From the NCBI RefSeq assembly GCF_037546065.1, contig NZ_JAWMWG010000001.1, positions 930,001-994,000 on the forward strand: a stretch of 64,000 nucleotides of DNA. The letters are read 5' to 3'. The position numbers were made by a program, and so were the translations under genes. This document shows positions 42,824 to 51,700 of this stretch, one piece after another; within the stretch, counting starts at the first letter, position 1; each line of letters begins with the position of its first letter. The DNA comes from Holzapfeliella saturejae. Lineage in GTDB: Bacteria; Bacillota; Bacilli; Lactobacillales; Lactobacillaceae. Under the pieces are notes generated by a model. The model was not told the origin of the DNA. It was given only the letters and a program-made list of their open reading frames with translations, and made no database searches.

Positions 42824-43093
42824 TTACCAACTTGCTTTTTTTACACCAGGAATCTGACCCTTTAAAGCCAATTGTCTAAAATTCAAACGGGATAGCTTGA
42901 ATTTTCGCATATAGCCTCTTGGTCTACCGTCTAATAAATCACGGTTTTGCAACCGGTTAGGATTTGATTCTTTAGGTAATCTCGCAAGTGCTTCATAGTC
43001 ACCTTTTGCTTTAAGCTCTTGTCTAATTGCCGCATAGCGGTCAATTAGTTCTCTTTGTTTACGTGCTTTTGCAATTTTTGATTTTTTAGCCAT
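42824..43093 (-). CDS. rpsN: 30S ribosomal protein S14, zinc-independent form
   Basis: It has 89 residues and no cysteine, so it is the C-minus paralogue rather than the 61-residue zinc-binding S14 of the main ribosomal operons. Typical S14 segments are NRDLLDGRPRGYMRKF, LSRLNFRQLA and the C-terminal GVKKASW. In Firmicutes such copies are made under zinc starvation to replace the zinc form. AAGGAG before its ATG overlaps the end of the rpmG coding region. It is co-transcribed with rpmG behind a Zur-like operator. Confidence 0.93.
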   Translation of the reverse strand: MAKKSKIAKARKQRELIDRYAAIRQELKAKGDYEALARLPKESNPNRLQNRDLLDGRPRGYMRKFKLSRLNFRQLALKGQIPGVKKASW

Positions 43094-43103
43094 TCAATCT
43101 CCT

Positions 43104-43252
43104 TATTTGGTTTCTTTGAATATCATACGTTGACGTTTTTTAGGTGAGTATTTTTTAAATTCTAAACGTTCAGGGTTATTACGTTTATTTTTATTAGTTA
43201 AATACAATCTTTCACCAGTTTCTGCACATTCTAAAAGAATATTTTGTCTCAT
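43104..43252 (-). pseudogene. rpmG: 50S ribosomal protein L33, zinc-independent form, frameshifted
   Basis: Starts MRQNILLECAETGERLYL and continues TNKNKRNNPERLEF, clearly L33. It has a single Cys in place of the four-Cys zinc ribbon, so it is the C-minus paralogue. After residue 38 the frame is lost at a run of five A (plus T, 43137-43141) and a stop is met at 43124 (42 residues). One extra A would restore SPKKRQRMIFKETK and the normal 49-residue end at 43104. It may be a homopolymer sequencing error or a true mutation. Confidence 0.8.
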
Positions 43253-43274
43253 TATAAAACCTGCTTTCTAATAT

Positions 43275-43295
43275 AAATAGTAATTATTACTATTT
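43275..43295. promoter_or_regulatory. Zur-like operator upstream of rpmG-rpsN
   Basis: A perfect palindrome: AAATAGTAAT (43275-43284), a central T, and ATTACTATTT (43286-43295). It matches the 9-1-9 Fur/Zur box layout (B. subtilis Zur AAATCGTAAT-N-ATTACGATTT) with one change per half. It starts nine bases past the -10, overlapping the expected transcription start, a good place for repression by zinc-bound Zur. Confidence 0.75.
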
Positions 43296-43303
43296 GAAAT
43301 ATA

Positions 43304-43331
43304 ATTTTATCATATTGTGTTAGTTTGTCAA
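43304..43331 (-). promoter_or_regulatory. rpmG-rpsN promoter
   Basis: Minus strand TTGACA (plus TGTCAA, 43326-43331), a 16-bp spacer and TAAAAT (plus ATTTTA, 43304-43309), directly upstream of the Zur-like palindrome. Confidence 0.65.
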
Positions 43332-43346
43332 ATAAAGTCTTTGAAC

Positions 43347-43382
43347 AAAAAAGCTATTACCTTTAACAGTAATAGCTTTTTT
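43347..43382 (-). terminator. rplS terminator
   Basis: AAAAAAGCTATTAC (43347-43360) pairs with GTAATAGCTTTTTT (43369-43382), with a loop of 8. It lies 16 bases after the rplS stop. Confidence 0.85.
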
Positions 43383-43398
43383 ATTGTGAAAAATAGAA

Positions 43399-43746
43399 TT
43401 ATCTTCTTTTTTCTGGGATTCTTGCTGCTTTACCACGTAGGTTACGTAGGTAGTAAAGTTTAGCACGACGTACACGACCTTGACGAGTTACTTCAATCTT
43501 AGCAACACGAGGTGTGTGTAGTGGGAATGTACGTTCTACACCAACACCACTACTGATTTTACGAACTGTGTAGCTTGCGCTTACGCCAGTTCCTCTTCTT
43601 TTAATAACAACACCTTCGAAGATTTGGATACGTTCGCGAGTACCTTCAACAACTTTTGCGTGAACACGAACTGTATCTCCGGCACGGAAATCAGGAAGAT
43701 CTGTTTTTAGTTGATCTTGTGTTAAATCTTTAATCAATTGATTCAT
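43399..43746 (-). CDS. rplS: 50S ribosomal protein L19
   Basis: Large-subunit protein at the subunit interface. It has 115 residues. It begins MNQLIKDLTQDQLKTDLPDF and has AGDTVRVHAKVVEGTRERIQ, GVVIKRRGTGVSASYTVRK and the TRQGRVRRAKLYYLRNLRGK end. The ATG at 43744-43746 has GGAG eight bases upstream; a longer frame reads into the leader. It has its own promoter and a structured leader, although it follows trmD. Confidence 0.97.
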   Translation of the reverse strand: MNQLIKDLTQDQLKTDLPDFRAGDTVRVHAKVVEGTRERIQIFEGVVIKRRGTGVSASYTVRKISSGVGVERTFPLHTPRVAKIEVTRQGRVRRAKLYYLRNLRGKAARIPEKRR

Positions 43747-43824
43747 GATTTTTTCTCCTTTGTCGATACTCTTAATCAAATTCGACCAGCGGAATATCCG
43801 ATTTATTAGTGATTTGCATCACAA
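43747..43824 (-). promoter_or_regulatory. rplS leader (candidate L19 leader RNA)
   Basis: About 78 nt between the promoter and the rplS ATG. Two small hairpins are visible on the minus strand: GTGAT-GCAA-ATCAC and CGGA-TAT-TCCG. L19 leaders with autoregulatory potential are known in low-GC Gram-positives. Membership is tentative without a covariance search. Confidence 0.4.
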
Positions 43825-43830
43825 TACGAT

Positions 43831-43859
43831 ATTTTAGCAGTATTATTTTAAAAAGTCAA
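43831..43859 (-). promoter_or_regulatory. rplS promoter
   Basis: Minus strand TTGACT (plus AGTCAA, 43854-43859), a 17-bp spacer and TAAAAT (plus ATTTTA, 43831-43836), just after the trmD stop. Confidence 0.65.
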
Positions 43860-43877
43860 TGTTACTTAATCTTAAGA

Positions 43878-44603
43878 TTAGTCAGCCAATTCTTGCTTAA
43901 TTTCTTGCAATAATTGATGCTGTTTTAAACTTAGCGTCTTATTTTCTAGTAAATCTGGACGATATAAATAAGTATTCTTCAACGACTGTTTCTCACGCCA
44001 GGCTTTAATATTAGCATGATGACCACTAAGTAAGACATCCGGTACCTTTTGACCTTCGTATTCTGCAGGTCGAGTGTACTGCGGATATTCAAGTAAACCA
44101 TCTGAAAATGATTCATCACTAGCAGAGTCTTCATTTCCTAACACACCTGGAATTAATCTAACAGTTGAATCAATCATTGCCATCGTTGGAATTTCGCCAC
44201 CAGTTAAAATAAAATCTCCAATAGACACCACATCTGTTGCATATTGATAGACACGTTGGTCAAAGCCTTCATAATGACCACAAATAAAAGTGATATTGTC
44301 ATAATTATTAGCCCAATCAGTCGCCATTTCTTGGTTAAATGGTTTTCCTGTTGGTGCTAAAATCACAACTTTTTGTTTATTTTCAATTTCAGATAAGGCA
44401 CTAGCAATCGGTTGAACTTGTAACACCATCCCTGGTCCACCACCATATGGTGCATCATCAACATGCATTTGCTTATCTTTTGTAAATTTACGAAAGTCAA
44501 TCACATTTAAGTTTAATTTGTCATTTTCAATGGCTTTCCCGACAACTGAGTGTTTCATTGCTTCAAACATATCTGGAAATAGTGTTAAAACATTAATCTT
44601 CAT
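43878..44603 (-). CDS. trmD: tRNA (guanine(37)-N1)-methyltransferase
   Basis: SPOUT methyltransferase forming m1G37 next to the anticodon, which prevents frameshifting. It has 241 residues. The knot region shows FICGHYEGFDQRV and SIGDFILTGGE, and DDAPYGGGPGMVL is present near the N-terminus. The ATG at 44601-44603 has GAGGGG seven bases upstream and overlaps the rimM end by 11 bases; a TTG one codon earlier is less likely. It is part of the conserved rpsP-rimM-trmD-rplS order. Confidence 0.96.
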   Translation of the reverse strand: MKINVLTLFPDMFEAMKHSVVGKAIENDKLNLNVIDFRKFTKDKQMHVDDAPYGGGPGMVLQVQPIASALSEIENKQKVVILAPTGKPFNQEMATDWANNYDNITFICGHYEGFDQRVYQYATDVVSIGDFILTGGEIPTMAMIDSTVRLIPGVLGNEDSASDESFSDGLLEYPQYTRPAEYEGQKVPDVLLSGHHANIKAWREKQSLKNTYLYRPDLLENKTLSLKQHQLLQEIKQELAD

Positions 44604-45114
44604 CAATTAACCCCTCAGGTACTTCTACCCAAGCTTTATTTTGATCCAAGTCAATTTTTTTGACGATTTGGTTTAAGAATGGGAGTAAAACATCTTTTCG
44701 ACCAGGTTTTTCAATTGTCCAAACATCATTCGCACCTGTTGGGAAGATTTCTGTTACCTTGCCAAGCACTTCATCTTTGTCTAAATCAATAACCTCAAGT
44801 CCAATGATTTGATGGTAGTAGTAGGCACCTTCTTCAAGTTCTTGCATATTTTCTTTGGCAACATAAAGTAGGTCACTTTTATATTTTTCAACGAGGTTAA
44901 TATCTTCTAGTCCTTCAAATAGTACCAATAAAAAGTTCTTAACCGAACGTGTACTTTTAACTGTAACTTCAACTTCTTGCTTTTGATGTTCAATAATCAA
45001 AGGCATGCCTGGTGCAAAGCGTTCTTCGATAAAGTCAGTTGATGGGAAAACTTTCAACTCACCTTTGATACCGTGAGTATTAACAATTTTTCCAACTTCA
45101 TATTTAGTTGACAT
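44593..45114 (-). CDS. rimM: Ribosome maturation factor RimM
   Basis: 16S processing factor that binds S19 in the 30S head. It has 173 residues. An N-terminal barrel opens with VGKIVNTHGIKGELKV, and a C-terminal PRC-barrel carries FPTGANDVWTIEKPGRKDVLLP (given in part) and PFLNQIVKKIDL. It overlaps trmD by 11 bases. It is downstream of rpsP with a hairpin in between. Confidence 0.95.
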   Translation of the reverse strand: MSTKYEVGKIVNTHGIKGELKVFPSTDFIEERFAPGMPLIIEHQKQEVEVTVKSTRSVKNFLLVLFEGLEDINLVEKYKSDLLYVAKENMQELEEGAYYYHQIIGLEVIDLDKDEVLGKVTEIFPTGANDVWTIEKPGRKDVLLPFLNQIVKKIDLDQNKAWVEVPEGLIDED

Positions 45115-45133
45115 TCTTTTTAACTCCTTTCAG

Positions 45134-45170
45134 AAAAAAAGCTTAAATGAAGTTACCTCATTTAAGCTTT
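45134..45170 (-). terminator. Terminator-like hairpin between rpsP and rimM
   Basis: GCTTAAATGA (45141-45150) pairs with TCATTTAAGC (45158-45167). The stem extends with A/T pairs and has seven T residues on the minus strand. It follows the rpsP stop, so it should make rpsP transcripts more abundant than rimM-trmD. Confidence 0.75.
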
Positions 45171-45177
45171 TAAAAAT

Positions 45178-45450
45178 TTATTTAGAGTATTTTGATTCGT
45201 GTAATTTTGTCATGATTCCAGCACCAGATAACAAGCTACGAACTGTATCTGAAGGTTGAGCACCTTTTTGTAACCATTCTAAAATTGAATCTTCTTCTAA
45301 TTTTAATTGTGTTGGGTTTGAAAGTGGGTTGTAGTAACCAACTTCTTCGATAAAACGACCATCACGAGGTGATCTTGAATCTGCTACCACTAGACGGTAG
45401 AAAGGTTTACGTTTTGAACCCATACGACGCATACGAATTTTAACTGCCAT
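45178..45450 (-). CDS. rpsP: 30S ribosomal protein S16
   Basis: Small-subunit body protein needed for assembly. It has 90 residues. It begins MAVKIRMRRMGSKRKPFYRL and has VVADSRSPRDGRFIEEVGYYNP and the DTVRSLLSGAGIMTKLHE end. It is the head of rpsP-rimM-trmD, downstream of ffh. Confidence 0.97.
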   Translation of the reverse strand: MAVKIRMRRMGSKRKPFYRLVVADSRSPRDGRFIEEVGYYNPLSNPTQLKLEEDSILEWLQKGAQPSDTVRSLLSGAGIMTKLHESKYSK

Positions 45451-45529
45451 ATTAATGACCTCCTATTTTTATTAACTTAATCAGTTTAGCATGAACATTT
45501 TAAGTTGTAAAGGGTTTTTACTTAACAGA

Positions 45530-46966
45530 TTAAGATTTAAATCTTTTAGCTTTTTTAAGACGTTTTTTCTTTTTCTTTTGAGAACGTTTCATCATGGAAT
45601 TCATGGCCATTTTACCCATTTTACCTTTCATTCCACCACCAAGCATCCCTTCAAGATCGCTTGTGTTACCTTTTGAAACCTTCTGCATCATTTCTTTTGA
45701 TTGCTTAAATTGTTTAATCATACGGTGAATTTCTTGAATGTTGCGTCCAGAACCTGCCGCAATACGACGGCGGCGAGATGGTGTTAAGATATCTGGATTT
45801 TCACGTTCTTCAGGTGTCATCGAATAAACGATTGCCTTTAAGTGTGCAATATCTTTTTCACCAATATTAATGTTTTGTAATGCGGGATTATTAGCCATAC
45901 CTGGAATCATTTTGATTAATTCATCAATTGGCCCCATGCTTTGAATTTGATCCATTTGATCAATGAAGTCGTTGAAGTCAAACGTGTTTTCACGCATTTT
46001 TTCAGCTAATTCTTGGGCGTTCTTTTGATCGTAATCTTTTTGAGCCTTTTCAATCAAGCTCATCATGTCACCCATACCTAAAATACGGTTAGCCATACGA
46101 TCAGGGTGGAAGATATCTAGGTCAGATAATTTTTCCCCTTCCCCAACATACAAAATTGGTTTGTTTGTGATTGAACGAATAGATAAAGCAGCACCACCAC
46201 GGGTATCCCCATCTAACTTAGTTAAGATAACTCCTGTGATATCTAGTGCTTGGTTAAATCCATCGGCAACAGTTGCCGCAGCTTGACCTGTCATCGCATC
46301 AGCTACTAAAACGATATTGTCTGGTTGAGCGATTTCTTTAACATTCTTTAGCTCATCCATTAGCGTTTCATCAATTTCAAGACGTCCTGCCGTATCAATA
46401 ATCACATAATCGTTTTTGTTTTCTTTAGCTTGTTGCATCCCGTGTCTAACGATATCTTCTGCTGAATTATCAACACCCTCTTCATAGACTGGAATTTCTA
46501 GCTGATTTCCAATAACTTTTAATTGGTCAACCGCAGCTGGACGATAAATATCGGCCGCAATTAGTAATGGACGTGCTTTTTGTTCGGCCATTAATCGATT
46601 AGCTAATTTACCTGCAGTGGTGGTTTTACCAGTCCCTTGAAGTCCAACCATCATAATAACAGTTGGAATTTTGTCAGATTTAGTTAATTCAACTGCTGAT
46701 TCACCCATCATTTGAGTTAATTCTTCATTAACAATTTTGATGATTTGTTGACCTGGTGTCAGACTTTCTAAAACATCTGATCCCAAGGCACGTTCTTTAA
46801 TTTTTGCAATAAATTCTTTAACAACTTTAAAGTTAACATCCGCTTCAAGTAATGCTAAGCGAATTTCACGAGTTGCTTGATTAATATCGGTTTGGGTAAC
46901 TTTACCTTTTTTACGTAAGCCAGATAACGCATTTTGAATACGTTCACTTAAGCCTTCAAATGCCAT
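45530..46966 (-). CDS. ffh: Signal recognition particle protein Ffh
   Basis: GTPase subunit of the signal recognition particle that targets membrane proteins co-translationally. It has 478 residues. The N domain is followed by the G domain with GLQGTGKTTTAGKLA near 108, DTAGR, and TKLDGDTRGGAALS. The Met-rich M domain (about 300-478) binds 4.5S RNA and signal sequences, and the C-terminus is very basic. It lies two bases after ylxM, the conserved ylxM-ffh pair. FtsY, its receptor, is encoded just upstream. Confidence 0.98.
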   Translation of the reverse strand: MAFEGLSERIQNALSGLRKKGKVTQTDINQATREIRLALLEADVNFKVVKEFIAKIKERALGSDVLESLTPGQQIIKIVNEELTQMMGESAVELTKSDKIPTVIMMVGLQGTGKTTTAGKLANRLMAEQKARPLLIAADIYRPAAVDQLKVIGNQLEIPVYEEGVDNSAEDIVRHGMQQAKENKNDYVIIDTAGRLEIDETLMDELKNVKEIAQPDNIVLVADAMTGQAAATVADGFNQALDITGVILTKLDGDTRGGAALSIRSITNKPILYVGEGEKLSDLDIFHPDRMANRILGMGDMMSLIEKAQKDYDQKNAQELAEKMRENTFDFNDFIDQMDQIQSMGPIDELIKMIPGMANNPALQNINIGEKDIAHLKAIVYSMTPEERENPDILTPSRRRRIAAGSGRNIQEIHRMIKQFKQSKEMMQKVSKGNTSDLEGMLGGGMKGKMGKMAMNSMMKRSQKKKKKRLKKAKRFKS

Positions 46967-46968
46967 AC

Positions 46969-47307
46969 TTAGTTCTCCTCTATTATTTGTCTAATTTTTT
47001 GGATTGTGTCTTTTGCTTCAGTATAATTTTGCTTATCTATCGTTGATAGTGCCTGTTGACTTAACTGTTCAATAGCTAAAAAATTACGATTCAAATTCAA
47101 TTTAGCTTCGTAATCTTCTAGCAAACGCGTCGTTCGTTTGAGATTATCATAAACCGCTTGTCTAGATACTTCTGCATTCTCAGAAATTTCAGCAAGTGAT
47201 AAATCATTAAAGTAATAATCTTCAAAATAACGCTGTTGCATTGCAGTTAGTAGAGGTCCATAAAATGAAAACAACTGGGTTAAGTACTGTGTTTTTTCTA
47301 AACTCAT
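46969..47307 (-). CDS. ylxM: YlxM, putative SRP-associated DNA-binding protein
   Basis: Helix-turn-helix protein of the YlxM/UPF0122 family. It has 112 residues. A sigma-70 region 4-like segment, LSLAEISENAEVSRQAVYDN, is clear, followed by a coiled-coil-like part. The homologue in streptococci has been reported to act with the SRP pathway. The ATG at 47305-47307 has AAGGAGGT six bases upstream. An upstream ATG lies before that site and is rejected. Confidence 0.93.
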   Translation of the reverse strand: MSLEKTQYLTQLFSFYGPLLTAMQQRYFEDYYFNDLSLAEISENAEVSRQAVYDNLKRTTRLLEDYEAKLNLNRNFLAIEQLSQQALSTIDKQNYTEAKDTIQKIRQIIEEN

Positions 47308-47326
47308 ACGTCGACCTCCTTGCATT

Positions 47327-47355
47327 AGGTTAAAGGACTTTTTTTAATTCGTCAA
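47327..47355 (-). promoter_or_regulatory. Candidate ylxM-ffh promoter
   Basis: Minus strand TTGACG (plus CGTCAA, 47350-47355), a 17-bp spacer and TAACCT (plus AGGTTA, 47327-47332), 19 bp upstream of the ATG. A TATAAT (plus 47364-47369) further upstream is an alternative. Confidence 0.4.
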
Positions 47356-47370
47356 TTACTTCTATTATAC

Positions 47371-47396
47371 AAAAAAATTGGCCACATATGGCCAAT
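47371..47396 (-). terminator. ftsY terminator
   Basis: ATTGGCCA (47377-47384) pairs with TGGCCAAT (47389-47396), with seven T residues following on the minus strand, four bases after the ftsY stop. Confidence 0.85.
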
Positions 47397-47400
47397 CCTT

Positions 47401-48777
47401 TTAAATTAATCCTTTAAATAATCCCAAAGCAAATTTTTCAGTATCAAATGGTGCTAAATCAGCCACTTGCTCACCTAAACCTACTAACTTAACCGGGATA
47501 TTCATTTCATTACGGATAGCAATCACAATTCCTCCACGTGATGATCCGTCCAATTTAGTTAAAACAATTCCTGAAATTTGGGTAACTTGATTGAACTCTT
47601 TTGCTTGGCTCATCGCATTTTGTCCAGTCGATCCGTCTAAAACAAGTAGTGTTTCTTCAGGTTGGTCTTTAAATGTTTTTTGAATGGTACGTTTGATTTT
47701 ATCTAACTCATTCATCAAATTAACTTTGTTTTGTAAACGACCCGCTGTATCAATTAGTAGGTAATCCACTTCTTGCTCATGAGCTCGTTTAACACCTTCA
47801 AACACAACTGAAGCAGGGTCAGCTTTTTCAGGTCCTGTAACCACATCAACACCAACACGTTCACCCCATTGAACAAGTTGTTGAACCGCACCTGCTCTAA
47901 AGGTATCAGCTGCAACTAACATTACAGATTTGCCTTGTGATTTCAATTGAGCGGCTAGTTTACCAACTGTGGTTGTTTTACCAGAACCATTAACTCCAAC
48001 GAAAAGATAGATATTAGGCTTATTAGCTTCATTATAAGATAAGCCTTCATCTTCCTCACCAGGATTTTCATAAAGTCCCACTAATTTTTCAACAATTACT
48101 TCTTTTAATGCTTGTTTTGATTTAGCATTTTTTAATTTTGCTTCATCTCTCAATGCATCTACTAAATTCATTGAGGTTTCATAACCGACATCAGACTCAA
48201 TTAATAAATCTTCTAAATCATCGAAGAAATCTTCATCGACACGTCTAAAATTAGCAAAGAAGGCATTTAATTTTTCACCAAAAGAGCGGTTAGTTTTTTC
48301 CAATCCTTTTTCATAAAGGTGTTCTTTTTGTTCTTCTTGATCTTCTTCTGCATCTTCAGCGTCTTCTTGTTCAGCCTCTGTTTCTGGTTCTACTGCTGTC
48401 TCAGTTTCTATTTCTTCTTCAACTTCGTCCACTTCTGCTGTCGATGTTGGTTTTTCAGACTCTTCTTGCATATCTGATTCGTCGTGTTCTGGTGTTGAAG
48501 TCGTTTCTTCTGAAGCTTGTGATTCCACAGGTTCTGGTTGTTGGTTTTTTGAAGACATATCTTCTTCAACTTCATCATCTAGCTCAGGTTCTTGATCTTT
48601 TTCGTGAGCTGGCTGTTCAGATTCTTCTTGCTCGGCAACTTCTACTTCTTCTTTGGTTGAAGTCGACTCTTTGGGTTCTTCATCTTGTACTTCTTCTTGA
48701 TTTTCTTCGACTTCAGGTGTTTCTTTTTCTTTTTTATCTCCAAAAATGGATTTTTTTATACGATCAAATAATCCCAT
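47401..48777 (-). CDS. ftsY: SRP receptor FtsY with long acidic domain
   Basis: Membrane-associated GTPase receptor for the Ffh-ribosome complex. It has 458 residues. The first ~160 residues form a very acidic, Glu-rich A domain, longer than in B. subtilis (329 residues in all). The NG domain follows with GVNGSGKTTTVGKLA near 262, DTAGRLQNK and TKLDGSSRGGI. It is the last gene of rnc-smc-ftsY, nine bases after smc. Confidence 0.96.
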   Translation of the reverse strand: MGLFDRIKKSIFGDKKEKETPEVEENQEEVQDEEPKESTSTKEEVEVAEQEESEQPAHEKDQEPELDDEVEEDMSSKNQQPEPVESQASEETTSTPEHDESDMQEESEKPTSTAEVDEVEEEIETETAVEPETEAEQEDAEDAEEDQEEQKEHLYEKGLEKTNRSFGEKLNAFFANFRRVDEDFFDDLEDLLIESDVGYETSMNLVDALRDEAKLKNAKSKQALKEVIVEKLVGLYENPGEEDEGLSYNEANKPNIYLFVGVNGSGKTTTVGKLAAQLKSQGKSVMLVAADTFRAGAVQQLVQWGERVGVDVVTGPEKADPASVVFEGVKRAHEQEVDYLLIDTAGRLQNKVNLMNELDKIKRTIQKTFKDQPEETLLVLDGSTGQNAMSQAKEFNQVTQISGIVLTKLDGSSRGGIVIAIRNEMNIPVKLVGLGEQVADLAPFDTEKFALGLFKGLI

Positions 48778-48786
48778 TGTAACCTC

Positions 48787-51700
48787 CTACAATTGTTGTT
48801 CGATTTCATTTAGTGAAACAGATAACAAACTCGAAATACCAGATTCTTGCATCATAACACCATAAAGTTGATCAGCTTGTGCCATTGATCCTTTTCTGTG
48901 GGTAATCATAATGAACTGTGTTGTTAAATCATAGTTTTTCAAGAATTGGGCAAAACGGTCAACATTCGCTTCATCAAGCGATGCTTCAACCTCATCCAAA
49001 ATACAAAATGGTACAGGGCGGACTTTTAAAATAGCAAACAATAAAGTGATTGTTGTTAATGCACGTTCCCCACCCGAAAGTAGGCTTAAACTTTGTAGTT
49101 TTTTACCTGGTGGCTGTGCAATGATATCAATCCCAGTAGTTAAAATATCATGTTCATCAGTTAAAGCTAATTTAGCATGACCTCCACCAAACATCTTAGG
49201 AAAAATATCCGCAAATGCTGCACTCACTTGATCAAACGTTTCTTTAAAACGAGTCGATACTTCCTTATCCATTTCATTCATCGTATTTTCAAGAGTTGCT
49301 TTAGCTGACAGTAAGTCATCTTGTTGTTGATGTAAAAAGTCATACCGCTCTTTAACTTCTTGATATTCAGCAATAGCCCCCAAATTGACAGGCCCTATGT
49401 CTTCAAGCGATAGCTTATGCAACTTGATTTCATGTTGCAATTGACTAATATTGATTGACTCTGGATTTTTGATATCACTCATAGCTCGTTCAAAAGTCAA
49501 CCGATACTCTTGATTCAGTGTTTGTAATCGTGACTCAATCTCAGATTTCAAAATAGCTAGTTGATTACTTTGAGTTTCTTGCGTTTTGGCAACTAATTTT
49601 CTTGAATCATACTGTTTTGTATAATCTGTTTCAAGTGCTGTGATTTTTTCTTCTATAGTTGTTAATTCTTGTGCAAACAACTTGAGTTGCTCATTGAACT
49701 CATCAATTTTAAGTTTATTTTGAGCAAATTGTTGTTGCTGTTTTGTAACATCTTGTGAATTTTTTGCTTTAGCCTGCTCTAAATTGGCTAACTTATCAAT
49801 TACTTGTTGCTGTTGTTGATGGCTTTGTTTGACTTCCGCCTGTTTTTCAGTAATTTGAGTTTGATAGGTTTCTTGTTTTGTTTTAAAAACCGCAATCTCA
49901 GGTAATAATTCATTTAATTGAGCTTGCACTTTTTGTGAAATTTGATCAAAATTTTGAATTTGAGTTTGGGTTTCTTTAATTTTTTGCTGAATTTGTTCGA
50001 CATCCGCTTCAGCCTGTGTTTTTTGTTGATCTAGTTCAGAATACTGTTGTTGTTGTTTTTCTAACTCAGCTTTTTTAGTCTGTAATCCGTGCTTAAGATA
50101 ATTCAATTGCTTGGTTAATGTTTGTTTTTCATCTTGCAAGCGGTTGATTTGATTATCAAATTCTCTTAACTCGGTCGTCACTTCTGATACTTTTGCTGTG
50201 TTTTCGGTTTGAATTTTTTCAAGTCGTTGCTTTTCAGTAATTTCTTGTTGTAAGGTAGCTTGGATTTGTTCAATTTGGGTATCAAATTGTTGCCCCTTAG
50301 TAACTAAATCATCTAACTGCTTTTTAATCAATAAAGGCGATTGGCTATTTTTGTTGTGTGACCCCCCTGACATCTGACCGCCAGGACTTAAATAATCGCC
50401 ATCTAATGTAACAATATGATGTCTTTGCTCCAATAATTGGCTCAATTTTGTTGCATTATCCAGATTATCCATAACAATAATTCGCCCTAATAAGTGCGTA
50501 ATAGCTGGTTTAACTTCATCAGAACAAGCTATCAAATCAGATGCAATTCCATGATAACCAGCTGTTGTTTTTAGAATTTTTTTGACTTCTGCTGATAATA
50601 CTTGTTGTCGTAGTTGATCTAAGGGTAAAAATGTTGCTCGGCCCCAGTTATTTTGACGTAAAGTTTTAATTGCGTGCTTAGCTTCACTTTGTGTACTAGC
50701 AACAAGATTTTGAGCATTACTTGCCAAAGCAGTATCAAGTGCGAGTTGATATTGACTATCAAAATCAATCAGCTCACTAACCACGCCCAATATCCCTGGA
50801 AACTGGTCCTTATGATTTAAAACAGCCTTAACACCTTGAAAATAACCTTCATGATTTTCATGCAAGCGTTTAAGAGCTTGAAGTTGAGCATGAGTTCCTT
50901 GAGCTAACTCTTTTACTTCACTTCGTTCTTTTTGGTTTTGCATGACTTTATTTGAAGCCTTTTCAATTGCCAACTGGCTTTCATCTACTTGAGTTTTAAG
51001 CTGATTAAGCCAAGTCTCTTGTGCTTGTTTTTCTTCAGTTAGTTTAATAACCCGATTATCTAAATCGGTTAAATTTGCTTCTAATTCTTGAACTTCAGGA
51101 GAAGTTAACTCCCCTTTTAGCTGGTTAATTGCGTTTTCTGCAAAAATTAACTGGTTCGATAAAGTTGTTTTATTTTGGAGATTGTCAATATAATCATCTC
51201 TTAAACTTTCCAACTGTTGTTGCAGTTTACCTGGATCTTGAGCAATCTCAGATTTAAGGTCATTCTCTTTTACTTTTAATTGTTCATATTGTTCAGTTGC
51301 TGTGTTCAATTGCATCTGTTTGTCTGAAAGCTCTGCTTCCAATTGTTGCTGACGTTTTTTTAATTCTTGTTGACGATCTTGTAACTCTTTTCGACTGGTT
51401 TCATCAAATTCTGTACTTTGGTCATAAACTGCTAACTGCGTCTTAATTTCATAATTTTGGTTAAGTAATTGATTATATTCAGCTTGTAATTTATCCTGTT
51501 TATTTCTCAAATCCACTCGGTTTTTTCGACTCGATTCTAGTTGTTGTTGAATCGTTGATACTAATCGATCAAGTTTTTGCAATTCTTGTTTAGTCTCGTT
51601 GTTTTGGTTAAGCAATTCTTCTTGCTTTTGAGCACGGGAATTGATTTCCAATGTTAAAACAATTTTATTTTTAGAATCGTAACCTTCTTTTTGTGACCGA

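Noticed and set aside
43867..43880. 14-bp palindrome TAATCTTAAGATTA at the trmD stop
   Set aside because: It has no T-run and overlaps coding sequence; it is short enough to be chance in AT-rich DNA.
48444..48782. 112-codon open frame on the plus strand, opposite ftsY
   Set aside because: It is antisense to the Glu-rich arm of ftsY; GAA/GAG codons give a Leu/Phe-rich mirror product, and it has no ribosome-binding site.
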